Source: Brevibacterium daeguense
GTDB taxonomy: Bacteria; Actinomycetota; Actinomycetes; Actinomycetales; Brevibacteriaceae
NCBI RefSeq assembly: GCF_021729135.1
Contig: NZ_JAJTWW010000004.1
Location: 336,602-400,601, forward strand
Direction: 5' to 3'
Length of the DNA stretch: 64,000 bases
The notes under the pieces are model-generated. The model worked only from the letters and a program-made list of their open reading frames with translations. It made no database searches and had not been told where the DNA came from. The translations under genes and the position numbers were made by a program. This document shows positions 42,445-50,374 of the stretch, in pieces. Numbering within the stretch: position 1 is the first letter of the stretch; each line of letters starts with the position of its first letter.

Positions 42445-44238
42445 TCAGATCCCGTGTTCCCCGAAGGGCGCCCCCGACCCGACCGCCCCTGTCCAGACCG
42501 CCTCAGCCGGCGCCCCAGCACTCGCGTCGCCCGACGGGTCCGCGGCAGCCGCGACCGTCCATCGCTCCTCGGCCACCTTGAGGTCCTCGCCGGATTTCAG
42601 AGCGTTGCGCAGCTCCAACTTGTGGACCTTGCTGATCGTCGAGCGCGGCAGCACGGACACGAAGTGGACCTCCCGCGGCACCTTGAAGTCCGCGAGACGC
42701 GTGCGGCAGGCCTCGATGATCCGCTCGGCCGCTCCCGGCTCAGGGTCCTCATCGACGACGAAGACCACCGGAACCTCCTCAAGACTGGCGTCCGGCTTGC
42801 CGACCACCGCGATCTCCGAGGCGCCCACCGCCTCCTGCACGACCCGCTCGATCTCCGAGGCGGCCACGTTCTCGGCCCCCACCCGGAGCATGTCCTTGGC
42901 CCGGTCCACGAAGGACAGCGTGCCGTCGGCGTTGGTGCGGACCAGGTCACCGGTGCTCATCCAGCCGTCGTCGTCGAACGCCTCGGCGGTGGCCTTCGGA
43001 TTGTTCCAGTACTCCGCGAACAGCGAGATGCCGCGGATCCCGCGGATGAACAGCTCACCGGCCTCCCCCAGCGCGGTGGGAGTCCCGTCGGCCCGGCGCA
43101 CGGCGATCTCGTACTCCGGCGCGACCCGGCCCATGTTGCCGGGGAAGCCGGACGCCGCCCCGGGGACACCGGTGGGCTTCCCGTCGGAGATGGTGCCGTG
43201 GCTGACCGTCTCCGTCATCCCCCACCACGCGATCGTCGAGACGCCGCACTTCTCCTCGAGGAGCGGATTGGTCGCTCCGCCGCCGAACACGCGGTAGGAG
43301 TGATTCGCCGGCGGTGTCGAGGCGAGGACCGCCCGCGTCGACAGGCCCATGAGCGACACCCAGGTGCAGCCGTGCTCCACGGAGATGTCCCAGAACCGGC
43401 TGGTGGACCACTTGGGCAGCAGGACGAACCGGGCGCCGGCCCAGATGCTCGCCAGCACCGAATACCCCATCGCATTGGTGTGGAAGAGCGGCATGTAGAC
43501 GAGGTGCACGTCGTCGCTGCGCAGGCCCTCGTGCAGGGCGTTCACCCGCCCCGACCAGAGTCCGTTGGCCTGTGTCCACAGCACTCCCTTGGGCCGGGAG
43601 GTGGTCCCCGAGGTGTACTGGATGCTCAGCGGAGCGGCCGGGTCGACGGCCGGCCGTTCGAGGCGCCGGCCGGGCGCCGGGAGCGCCTCGAACGCCTCGG
43701 GCCCGGTTGCACTGACGATGCTGATCCATTCGAGCCGCCGCTGGTTGGTGCGCTGGTCGGCGCGCTGGTCGGCGTGCTGGTGGGTGCGCTGGTCGGCGCG
43801 CTGGTCAGCGCGTTGGGAGTCGGCGGCGCGCATGGTGTCGGCGAAGCGCTCCTGGGTGATCGCTGCGCGAGCACCGCTGTTGTCGATGAAGTAGGCGAGC
43901 TCATCGGCCGATGAGCGGGAGTTCGTGGTCACGGCGACTGCATGGATCGCAGCGCAGGCGAACCATGCCAGGAGGAACTCCGGACAGTTCTCCATGTGGA
44001 TGATCACCCGGTCGCCCGCCTCCACGCCGCGTTCCTGCAGCCCGGCGGCCACCGCCTCGGCGTCGGCGACGAAGGCCTCGTACGTCCAGGTCCGGGACTC
44101 GGCGTCGAAGGGCTGCCACGTGAGCAGCGGCTTCTGCGGCGATCCGGCGGCGCTCGCGCAGAGCATGCTCCACACGTCCATTCCCAGGAACGGGTGGACG
44201 GGCGGCAGTGCGGCCTGGGAAGCGGACGGTGACGGCAT
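42445..44238 (-). CDS. AMP-dependent acyl-CoA synthetase/ligase
   Basis: 597 residues. The ATP signature is IQYTSGTTSRPKGVLW; the A5 motif is WWGMTETVSHGT; A7 is GWMSTGDLVRTNADG; A8 is VDRAKDMLRVGAENVAASEI; the A10 lysine stands in PRSTISKVHKLELR. All motifs for adenylating a carboxylic acid and transferring it to CoA are present. A 28-residue run of ADQR-type repeats interrupts the N-terminal domain (140-167), and the last 35 residues are Ala/Gly-rich. GAGGAGATCC before ATG 44238 fixes the start. The acid substrate is not evident. Confidence 0.9.
   Translation of the reverse strand: MPSPSASQAALPPVHPFLGMDVWSMLCASAAGSPQKPLLTWQPFDAESRTWTYEAFVADAEAVAAGLQERGVEAGDRVIIHMENCPEFLLAWFACAAIHAVAVTTNSRSSADELAYFIDNSGARAAITQERFADTMRAADSQRADQRADQRTHQHADQRADQRTNQRRLEWISIVSATGPEAFEALPAPGRRLERPAVDPAAPLSIQYTSGTTSRPKGVLWTQANGLWSGRVNALHEGLRSDDVHLVYMPLFHTNAMGYSVLASIWAGARFVLLPKWSTSRFWDISVEHGCTWVSLMGLSTRAVLASTPPANHSYRVFGGGATNPLLEEKCGVSTIAWWGMTETVSHGTISDGKPTGVPGAASGFPGNMGRVAPEYEIAVRRADGTPTALGEAGELFIRGIRGISLFAEYWNNPKATAEAFDDDGWMSTGDLVRTNADGTLSFVDRAKDMLRVGAENVAASEIERVVQEAVGASEIAVVGKPDASLEEVPVVFVVDEDPEPGAAERIIEACRTRLADFKVPREVHFVSVLPRSTISKVHKLELRNALKSGEDLKVAEERWTVAAAADPSGDASAGAPAEAVWTGAVGSGAPFGEHGI
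43738..43821. repeat. 12-bp in-frame tandem repeat in an acyl-CoA synthetase gene, seven copies
   Basis: Seven 12-bp units encode Ala-Asp-Gln-Arg repeats with THQH and TNQR variants, at residues 140-167 between conserved parts of the enzyme's N-terminal domain. Confidence 0.85.
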
Positions 44239-44509
44239 GGATCTCCTCGGTGTTGAGCGGCGACGACGGCGCCGCTCAACCTGGGTGGAGTGCACGGCCG
44301 GGCGGCACGCACACTCGGGCTGCGCCGTGCCCGGGAATCAGGGGAGGCGCACACCCTGCCCCATTGCAGTGTGTGCTCTCTCACATAACCAGCCGATGCC
44401 AGAACTCGTCAAGGCGGCGGCCGTCAGGCGAGACTCAGGACTCATCGTGCTGCTCCGCCGTCCTCATCCTGCTGCCCGATCCGGCTGCCAGTCCTCGTCC
44501 TGCTGCCGG

Positions 44510-45097
44510 TCACGGCTGCCAGGCGGGGTCCCTCCCGATGAAGGCGGCCATCCGATCCTGCGGGGACGCGTCGTCGGACACCGGCACCCGCGGGCCGAAC
44601 TGCCCGCTCACCCGCATCAGCTCCTCCACCTCCGGCGGGGCGGACGCGATCTGCTCGCACCGGTGCGGGTCGAGCGCGATGTCCTGGCCGGTCGCCTTCG
44701 CAAGATCCCACGTGTGCATGAAGATGTCGTCGGTGTAGATCGTGTCGATCGCCTCGGCCACGGTCATCTCGCCGAGATGTTCGTTCGCCACCGGCGCCGA
44801 CGCCTGCTCCGGGTCGTCGAGGATCGCCTGGATCGCGTCCCGGTGCGCCTCCCAGGCGCCCGCGGGATCCTCGTCGAGGCCGGGCCCCCGGTTCAGCCTG
44901 ACCTCCGAGCTCGACTCGATGAAGCCCGTCGACCACTCCACCAGGTGTCGGAGGACGTCGCGCGCAGTCCAGCCGGCGACCGGTGATGGAGAATCCCACC
45001 TCTCGTCCGGGACGGCGCGGACCACCTCGGTGAAGGTCGCGGCGGTCTGCCGGTGCCTCTCTGCCGGTTCTGGACGCCGACTGCTGTCGGGATTCAT
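44510..45097 (-). CDS. TIGR03086-type metal-binding protein (mycothiol-dependent isomerase superfamily)
   Basis: 195 residues of the DinB-like four-helix bundle: TFTEVVRAVPDERWDSPSPV, GWTARDVLRHLVEWSTGFIE and TIYTDDIFMHTWDLAKATGQ. The three His residues (RHLVEW, FMHTWD and one near the middle) are placed as the metal ligands. Members of the group include mycothiol-dependent maleylpyruvate isomerase, but most have no known reaction. AAGGA six bases before ATG 45097 sets the start. It follows the gap downstream of the RlmA-type gene on the same strand. Confidence 0.85.
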   Translation of the reverse strand: MNPDSSRRPEPAERHRQTAATFTEVVRAVPDERWDSPSPVAGWTARDVLRHLVEWSTGFIESSSEVRLNRGPGLDEDPAGAWEAHRDAIQAILDDPEQASAPVANEHLGEMTVAEAIDTIYTDDIFMHTWDLAKATGQDIALDPHRCEQIASAPPEVEELMRVSGQFGPRVPVSDDASPQDRMAAFIGRDPAWQP

Positions 45098-45139
45098 GGC
45101 GTGTCCTTCCGGTGCTGGGGAGACCATTGTGCGCCCGTG

Positions 45140-45237
45140 CGCGAGTCGGCAGTCAACGGCTGCGCGGCCGGTCGGCGCCCGCGCGGGGGCGGTCAGTCAG
45201 CGCCGGGCGGGGCGGGCAGTCAGCGCCGGCGCGGCCG
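45140..45237. repeat. Degenerate G/C repeats in the gap before the RlmA-type gene end
   Basis: GGCAGTCAACGGC, GGTCAGTCAGCGCC and GGCAGTCAGCGCC words recur three times with G/C-rich filling of about 35-45 bp. The last lies over the stop region of the methyltransferase gene. Confidence 0.45.
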
Positions 45238-46200
45238 GTAGGCGCTCGCGATGACGGACACGGTCACCGGACCCGACACATCGGGCCGGCCGCCCTCACT
45301 CCGCCAGTCGCCACCCAGATGACGGGCGCTCGGCGTCATCCCGATGAGGTCGAGCGCATCGCCGGCCGTCAACTCCCGCGAGTATTCGATCGGCTGCTCG
45401 GAGACGACCTCGAAGAACGGATCGAGGGCCCGTTGCAGCCGCTGCTCCTTGGTCGGGTCGATCCCGACCATTCCCGGCACGCGGTTGCGCAGTTCGCCGA
45501 GGTGGTTCTCGGCGGGCCGGACCACAATCAGGCGGCCGGCGGGGCGGAGGATCCGGTGGAACTCCTCGGGATTCCGCGGCGCGAACACGTCGAGGACGAC
45601 GTCGGCCGCCTCGTCCGCGACCGGCAGCGTCCGGAAGACGTCGACCGTCACCGCGGCGGCCCGCTCGTGCACCCGAGCGGCGAGCCGCAGTGCCCGGGTC
45701 GAGCTGTCCAGCCCCAGCCCGCGGCTGCCGGGGACCGCGTCGAGGACGCCGGCGAGGTAGTAGCCGGTGCCACAGCCGACGTCGACGATCGTCGCCGAGG
45801 CGGTGGCGGCCGATCCAGCGGTCGGCACCTCCGTGAGTGGGTCCGCCGAGGCCGTCGCGGGGGCCATCGCGGAATTCTGGGCGGCCGGCGCCTCGTCCGG
45901 CGACTCCTCGCCGTGCCGCGCAACCGCAACCGACCCGCTCAAGCCGCACAGCGCCTCGCGGATCGGAGCATAGATGCCGGTGGCGAGGAAGCGGTCGCGC
46001 GCCCGGACCATGTCCGCGTCGTCTCCGCTGGTGGGCCGCTTTCCGGAGAGCAGGCTGACGTATCCCTGCCGGGCGACGTCGAAGCTGTGACCGGCCGGGC
46101 AGCGCAGCGAGCGGTCGACGGCCTCGAGGCGCTGGGCGCAGTTGGGGCAGCGGAGCACGTCGAGCACCGACGCGAGGGCGGGCGGAAGTGAACTACGCAT
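45220..46200 (-). CDS. RlmA-type SAM-dependent RNA methyltransferase
   Basis: 326 residues. The N-terminal zinc ribbon LRCPNCAQRLEAVDRSLRC followed by GHSFDVARQGYVSLL is the hallmark of the RlmA(I)/RlmA(II) 23S rRNA guanine-N1 methyltransferases. The SAM loop is TIVDVGCGTGYYLAGVLD and the next strand ends in GLDSS. In some actinobacteria the relative TlrB confers macrolide resistance, but this cannot be judged here. An Ala/Pro/Thr-rich insert lies at about 103-143. GGAGG five bases before ATG 46200 fixes the start. Confidence 0.85.
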   Translation of the reverse strand: MRSSLPPALASVLDVLRCPNCAQRLEAVDRSLRCPAGHSFDVARQGYVSLLSGKRPTSGDDADMVRARDRFLATGIYAPIREALCGLSGSVAVARHGEESPDEAPAAQNSAMAPATASADPLTEVPTAGSAATASATIVDVGCGTGYYLAGVLDAVPGSRGLGLDSSTRALRLAARVHERAAAVTVDVFRTLPVADEAADVVLDVFAPRNPEEFHRILRPAGRLIVVRPAENHLGELRNRVPGMVGIDPTKEQRLQRALDPFFEVVSEQPIEYSRELTAGDALDLIGMTPSARHLGGDWRSEGGRPDVSGPVTVSVIASAYRPRRR

Positions 46201-46223
46201 GCCTGCCTCCGCTCGGCCAGTTC

Positions 46224-46664
46224 TCATTCCGTCAGCTTGATCAGCTTCATCGTGATCCGCGAGTCGACCCCCGACACCGTCTCGTCAGCGTACAGCTGAT
46301 TCATCAGCCACGACTCGTAGGCCTCGGTGTCGCGGACTCGGACCCGGATGATGTAGTCCGGCCGACCGTACATCCTCCGGAACTCGATCACCTCGTCCAT
46401 CGCAGCGATGCGCGCCTCGAACGCCTCGATGTTCTCGAGCGTGTTTGTCTCGAGGTTGGCGTGGATGATGACCTCCAGCCGCAATCCCATTGCCGCGGGA
46501 TCGACCACAGCCCGGTAGCCGGTGATGATCCCCTCGGCTTCCAGCCTGCGCACCCGCCGCAGGCACGGAGCCGGGGTCAGACCGACCCGAGCGGCCAGAT
46601 CCTGATTGGAGATCCGGCCGTCCCGCTGCAGGATTTCGATGATTGCTCGATCGAGAGTATCCAT
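46224..46664 (-). CDS. Lrp/AsnC-family regulator
   Basis: 146 residues: the N-terminal helix-turn-helix LDRAIIEILQRDGRISNQDL, then LAARVGLTPAPCLRRVRRLE, and the C-terminal RAM (effector) domain with YIIRVRVRDTEAYESWLMNQ and VDSRITMKLI. Such proteins form octamers, sense amino acids and often control a divergent exporter or catabolic gene. Here the divergent unit starts at 46746 with a leader-peptide-like frame and a small membrane protein. An inverted repeat lies in the 81-bp gap. Confidence 0.93.
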   Translation of the reverse strand: MDTLDRAIIEILQRDGRISNQDLAARVGLTPAPCLRRVRRLEAEGIITGYRAVVDPAAMGLRLEVIIHANLETNTLENIEAFEARIAAMDEVIEFRRMYGRPDYIIRVRVRDTEAYESWLMNQLYADETVSGVDSRITMKLIKLTE

Positions 46665-46713
46665 GCTGCAGACATTGCCCTATCGGTCCTGATTCCGGCA
46701 AGGATCGGCAATC

Positions 46714-46739
46714 AAATTTCGCAGCGAATTTCCTATGAT
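46714..46739 (+). promoter_or_regulatory. Lrp-side inverted repeat and -10 box of the divergent unit
   Basis: AAATTTCGC-A-GCGAATTT (46714-46731) is a near-perfect dyad. TATGAT at 46734-46739 is a strong -10 box placing the plus-strand start at about 46746, which is itself an ATG. The -35 region is weak, as expected if an activator such as Lrp is needed. Confidence 0.55.
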
Positions 46740-46745
46740 CACGCT

Positions 46746-46808
46746 ATGTCCGTCCTGCCGACTCTGCGACAAGTGATGAGACTGAGTGATTGGAGAATGC
46801 GCAGTTGA
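46746..46808 (+). CDS. 20-residue leaderless peptide frame upstream of the small membrane protein
   Basis: ATG at 46746 coincides with the predicted transcription start. The frame reads MSVLPTLRQVMRLSDWRMRS and its TGA (46806-46808) overlaps the TTG start of the next gene as TTGA. This is the arrangement of a translated leader coupled to a downstream gene. It may equally be chance; codon number is too small to judge. Confidence 0.35.
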   Translation: MSVLPTLRQVMRLSDWRMRS

Positions 46809-47020
46809 ACGGAACGATGTTGGGTGAGGTCCTGGGGCCGATCCACGACCTCACGCTGGTGCTGGCGGCGGTGCTGCCGGTGTTCGCCTTCTACTTCGGC
46901 CTGGGTCGCCTCGCCTGCCCCGCGCACGAGCGCCTGCCGCTGCAGCGACTGCACGGGGAGGACGTCTCGGCGACCATCACCCGCGGCTGGCACTATCTCG
47001 GCGAGATCCGCCGGCGGTAG
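46805..47020 (+). CDS. Small single-helix membrane protein (71 aa), unknown function
   Basis: 71 residues from the TTG at 46805 (GGAG nine bases upstream); an ATG at 46817 would give 67. One hydrophobic helix, LTLVLAAVLPVFAFYFGLG, is followed by a charged C-terminal tail ending in WHYLGEIRRR. I do not recognise the family. It is divergent from the Lrp regulator, which suggests control by it. Confidence 0.5.
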   Translation: MNGTMLGEVLGPIHDLTLVLAAVLPVFAFYFGLGRLACPAHERLPLQRLHGEDVSATITRGWHYLGEIRRR

Positions 47021-47087
47021 CAGGCCGCCCTCGCCAGAACGAGCAGCGCCTCGGGCGGAAACGCGCGGGCGGCCGGGCAGTGCCTCG

Positions 47088-47705
47088 CTACCCCACCACG
47101 TTGTAGCCCCGCGGCAGGGATTCACGGCCCGTCGCGGCAAGCAGCAGCGGGATCGCGGTGCCGCGGGCGGCGGCGACCCGGGCGGCGAGCTCCGCGGCCA
47201 GGCCGGCACAGCTGACGAGGCCCTGCGGAACCGGCAGCTGCGCGGCACGCGCGAGATCGATGCCATGGACAGTGAGCTCGAAGGCTCGGGTCCTGAGGTA
47301 CTCGTCCAGGGTCAGCGGCCCGAACCGCGAGGTCACGTGGCGCTCGCCCGAGGCGCCGCTCAGCTCGGCCCGCGCCAGCTCCGCCGCTTCGTGCGCCGCC
47401 GCCGGCAGGTCGGTGAGCCCGGCCGCCTCCTCGCGTCCGCGCTGCAGCACTCCCTCGTGAACCCCCGGCGCTGACATGGCCTGGCAGAAGTACTCCTCAG
47501 CGGTGAGCGGGTCATCGGCCTGCACCGGCTCGTGGAGATACCTGACGACCATCGTCCAGGCGCGGATGGTGTGCGCCGCGAGCTCGTGGATGGTCCAGTC
47601 GCCCAGACCGGGGCGGGACCAGGCATCGTCGGGAATCGCATCGATGACGGACAATGTCGCCTCGGAGGCCTCATCGAACCAGGCGCGGACAGCTGACGGC
47701 TCCAT
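47088..47705 (-). CDS. DinB/maleylpyruvate isomerase N-terminal domain protein
   Basis: 205 residues. VRAWFDEASEATLSVIDAIP, WSRPGLGDWTIHELAAHTIR and FELTVHGIDLARA give the helices and His positions of the metal-dependent bundle; the C-terminal part (CAGLAAELAARVAAARG) resembles the second domain of the TIGR03083 group. It probably needs mycothiol as cofactor, with substrate unknown. The ATG at 47705 is followed directly by the conserved region. Same strand as the MFS gene upstream, 67 bases away. Confidence 0.82.
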   Translation of the reverse strand: MEPSAVRAWFDEASEATLSVIDAIPDDAWSRPGLGDWTIHELAAHTIRAWTMVVRYLHEPVQADDPLTAEEYFCQAMSAPGVHEGVLQRGREEAAGLTDLPAAAHEAAELARAELSGASGERHVTSRFGPLTLDEYLRTRAFELTVHGIDLARAAQLPVPQGLVSCAGLAAELAARVAAARGTAIPLLLAATGRESLPRGYNVVG

Positions 47706-47772
47706 GGCAGGAATGTAGCCCACGCAGCACCGCGGCGCGAGGGGCGATCTGCCGGCTGCCAGCGGCACCCTG

Positions 47773-48972
47773 TCACGCGTTTCGGTCCGCGCGCGGGATC
47801 AGCGGCACGGACAGCAGCGGCGCGGCCGCCACGATGAGGTAGGTCAGTGGGAAGCCGATTCCGGCGATGAGGGCACCCACCACCGGACCGACGGCGGAGC
47901 CGGCGATGAACTGCCCGGTGTTCTGCACGCCCAGCGCACGGCCGGACCACCGTGGACCGGCAGCCTCCGCCACCGAGGTGAACTCCAGGCCGTTGTCGGC
48001 CACGGACACCGCCGTGGCGAGAATGAAGATCAAGCTGCCGACGACCACCAGGCGCACCTCGGCCGCTCCGGCGAGCAGCAGCATGCACACGATCGCCGCG
48101 ATCGCGACGCCGCGGAGCACCTTCACGCGATGCTGGGCGAAATCGCTGCGATAGCCCATCGCAATCCTGCCCAGGCCGCCGATCACCTGCGCCACCGCCA
48201 TCAGCACCCCGGCCGTGGCCGCCCCCAGCCCGAGGCCGGAGATGAGCCACAGCAGACCGAAGGTCGAGAGCGTGAACTGCGGGATCACCAGGAGCGCCGA
48301 CACCGCATGGATCCGCCAGAGGAAACTCGACTCCCGATAGGGGTTGGGTGCCGAGGCGGGTACCGCCTCGGGCGCGGGCTGAGGGGGCGGGTTGCGGATG
48401 GCGAACGCACATCCGATCGCCGCCACCGCTGCGGCCGCACCTGCAACCAGCAGCGGTGCGGGAATTCCGAAATCCCGTGCCAGCGTCGGCACCATCAGCG
48501 CAGCCGCGGCCATCCCCAGCGGCTGCGCGCACTGCCGGATCCCCATCGCGAGCCCGCGGCGGTGCCTGGGGAACCAGCCGACCACCACCCGCCCGCTGGC
48601 CGAATTGATGCTGCCGGAGGCCGCACCGGCCAGTGCGAGGAGCGCCCCGAGGGCGACGAAGCCGCCCGCCGTCGCCGCCAGCAGCGTGAAGGCTCCCGTG
48701 AGTCCGAGGCCGGCGACAATGACCCAGCGCTCGCCGAACCTGTCGGCGACGGCACCCCACGCGACGAGGGTCAGCACCAGGCCCAGATTCGGCGCAGCGG
48801 CCAGCATGCCCGCCTGCGGAAGCGGCATCCCCTGCTCGACCAGCAGCGGAATGAGGAACGCGGGAGCGGTGACGACGACGGTCGCGAGCGCCTGCGCCAC
48901 GACGCCGGCGACGAGCACCACCCAGGCCCGAGGCGCCACCGCCTTCTGCTGTGCCGCCGCCCGTTCTCTCAC
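47773..48972 (-). CDS. MFS transporter
   Basis: 399 residues with twelve helices. Typical elements are APNLGLVLTLVAWGAVADRF (motif A: helix 2-3 loop with Asp-Arg-Phe-Gly) and VVGWFPRHRRGLAMGIRQCA, seen in nitrate/sugar-like and cyanate-type carriers. No substrate is evident. GTG at 48972 starts the protein; there is no clear ribosome site. The gene lies downstream of the hsp20 terminator on the same strand. Confidence 0.85.
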   Translation of the reverse strand: MRERAAAQQKAVAPRAWVVLVAGVVAQALATVVVTAPAFLIPLLVEQGMPLPQAGMLAAAPNLGLVLTLVAWGAVADRFGERWVIVAGLGLTGAFTLLAATAGGFVALGALLALAGAASGSINSASGRVVVGWFPRHRRGLAMGIRQCAQPLGMAAAALMVPTLARDFGIPAPLLVAGAAAAVAAIGCAFAIRNPPPQPAPEAVPASAPNPYRESSFLWRIHAVSALLVIPQFTLSTFGLLWLISGLGLGAATAGVLMAVAQVIGGLGRIAMGYRSDFAQHRVKVLRGVAIAAIVCMLLLAGAAEVRLVVVGSLIFILATAVSVADNGLEFTSVAEAAGPRWSGRALGVQNTGQFIAGSAVGPVVGALIAGIGFPLTYLIVAAAPLLSVPLIPRADRNA

Positions 48973-49056
48973 GGCACCAGGATGCCACGAGTCCGCGAGG
49001 TGGGACGGACCGTCTCATATCGATCGCCGTGGCAGCCCATCAGAAGGGCGGGTGCG

Positions 49057-49086
49057 AAAAGCGCCCCGACCGTTCGGTCGGGGCGC
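49057..49086 (-). terminator. Rho-independent terminator of hsp20
   Basis: GCGCCCCGACC (49061-49071), loop GTTC, and GGTCGGGGCGC (49076-49086) form a perfect 11-bp stem; on the minus strand it is followed by TTTT (49060-49057). It lies 26 bases after the hsp20 stop codon. Confidence 0.88.
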
Positions 49087-49111
49087 AGAATCACATGTGC
49101 GCGGCGAGAAA

Positions 49112-49702
49112 TCAGGCGCTCACGAGCTCCCGCTCATCAGCCTTGACCTCGGCCTTGTGCTCAGCCTGCTCAGCGGTGCCGTGCTCGGCCTTCTCGCTTG
49201 AGCCGTCCTCAATCTTCTTGTCCGCGCTGTCCTCGGACTGCTCAGCGGAGCCGTGCTCGGACTTCTCCGCCTCGTTGTCCACCTGGTGCGTCTCAGAGGA
49301 ATGCGCAACCTCGATCTTCCGCGGCTTCGCTTCCTCCGCCACCGGGATCGTCAGTGTCAGCACACCATCCGCGAAATCGGCCTTGATGTTCTCCACATCA
49401 ACGCTCCGGCCCAGCGTCAGCTGTCGAGCAAAGGTGCCGGTTGAACGTTCGCGGGTCAGCCACTGAATGTCTTCGCCCGCGACACCTGCGCGCTCGGCAC
49501 GAACCGTCAGCGTCTTGTCCTCGACATCAACGTCGAGGGATGCCGGATCCACACCGGGCAGATCGAGCCGAACCTTGAAGCTCTCGCCTTCACGATACAG
49601 ATCCATCGGCATCACGCGGTGGGCTGTTGCCGAGGAGAGCGATTCGAGAGCGCTCGACACGAGTCGGTCCATTTCACGTAGCGGATCAATTCGAACTGCC
49701 AT
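49112..49702 (-). CDS. hsp20: Hsp20/alpha-crystallin small heat shock protein
   Basis: 196 residues. The alpha-crystallin domain (about 35-130) reads VMPMDLYREGESFKVRLDLP, LDVDVEDKTLTVRAERAG, TFARQLTLGRSVDVENIKA and ADFADGVLTLTIPVAEE. It holds unfolding proteins under heat or oxidation stress. After the domain there is an unusual 55-residue charged tail of SEHGSAEQSE and KAEHGTAEQAE repeats with Asp/Lys filling. GGAGG eight bases before ATG 49702 sets the start. A SigH-type promoter precedes it and a strong terminator follows. Confidence 0.93.
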   Translation of the reverse strand: MAVRIDPLREMDRLVSSALESLSSATAHRVMPMDLYREGESFKVRLDLPGVDPASLDVDVEDKTLTVRAERAGVAGEDIQWLTRERSTGTFARQLTLGRSVDVENIKADFADGVLTLTIPVAEEAKPRKIEVAHSSETHQVDNEAEKSEHGSAEQSEDSADKKIEDGSSEKAEHGTAEQAEHKAEVKADERELVSA

Positions 49703-49758
49703 ACTTACTACCTCCAGTAACTTGGGTTTCCCGGACTTTCCGGACCCTTCACTTAATA

Positions 49759-49786
49759 GAACACAGTATCTGTTTGGTTTATTCCC
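49759..49786 (-). promoter_or_regulatory. SigH/SigR-type promoter of hsp20
   Basis: On the minus strand GGGAAT (49786-49781), an 18-bp spacer and GTTC (49762-49759) match the form GGGAAT-N18-GTT of the actinobacterial thiol/heat-stress sigma factors SigR (Streptomyces) and SigH (Mycobacterium). The start would lie near 49752, 50 bases before the ATG. No HAIR or CIRCE operator is seen. Confidence 0.75.
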
Positions 49787-49828
49787 ACGATTCATAAAAC
49801 TCTTTACTGTGAGAGCAGAGGCAACCGA

Positions 49829-50374
49829 GTGACTGCCTGGTACCGTCGGTCTCGCGCGCTTCCGCACGATCGAAGGACAGGTCCGGCAGATGGGCAGGGG
49901 CCGGCAAGCGGGTGGCAGGTGGGCAGGGGGTGGCAGGTGGGCAGGGAGCCGAGCGAGCACGGGGCGGACTCACCCGGACCAGGCTGGCGCGGTGTCGGGT
50001 TGGTCGCCCTCGGCGGGACGATCGGGACCGTGCTGCGCCATGCTGTCGGCGGTCTCATCCCGACCGTGGCGGGGCTTCCTCTCAACACATTCCTCATCAA
50101 CGTCAGCGGGGCCTTCCTCCTCGGCCTGCTCGCCTCAGCGCTGGCGCTGAGAGGTCCTGACCGCGGACCCCGCCGCGAGCTTCGCCTGCTGCTGGGCACC
50201 GGCGTGCTGGGCGGCTACACCACCTACAGTCTGCTGGCCCTCGAAACCGCCTCGCTGATGCTCGAATCCCGCATCCTCGAGGCGCTCGGCTACGGGCTCG
50301 TCACAGTCGTCCTCGGAGTGCTGGCGAGCTGGGCCGGCATGCTCACCGGGCGCAGCGGGCGGCGGCGAGCATGA
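49829..50374 (+). CDS. crcB: FluC/CrcB fluoride channel subunit, first copy
   Basis: 181 residues; the channel part (about 55-175) has four helices with VALGGTIGTVLRHAVGG, LPLNTFLINVSGAFLLGLLA and LLGTGVLGGYTTYSLLALET, the conserved Fluc positions including the Asn and the GGYTTYS filter turn. It exports fluoride as a dimer or heterodimer with the second copy. The extra 50 residues at the start come from a Gly/Trp-rich repeat region (two 18-bp units at 49911-49946), so the true start may be later than the GTG used here. Confidence 0.85.
   Translation: MTAWYRRSRALPHDRRTGPADGQGPASGWQVGRGWQVGREPSEHGADSPGPGWRGVGLVALGGTIGTVLRHAVGGLIPTVAGLPLNTFLINVSGAFLLGLLASALALRGPDRGPRRELRLLLGTGVLGGYTTYSLLALETASLMLESRILEALGYGLVTVVLGVLASWAGMLTGRSGRRRA
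49911..49946. repeat. 18-bp tandem repeat, two copies, at the start of the first FluC gene
   Basis: GGTGGCAGGTGGGCAGGG at 49911-49928 and again at 49929-49946, without change. Flanking bases are weaker copies. It lies in the 5' part of the annotated FluC frame and would encode Gly/Trp/Gln/Val residues. Confidence 0.8.

Noticed and set aside
49703..50370. Fluoride riboswitch upstream of the FluC pair
   Set aside because: No stretch resembling the conserved fluoride aptamer loops was found; the gap belongs to the hsp20 promoter and a repeat.
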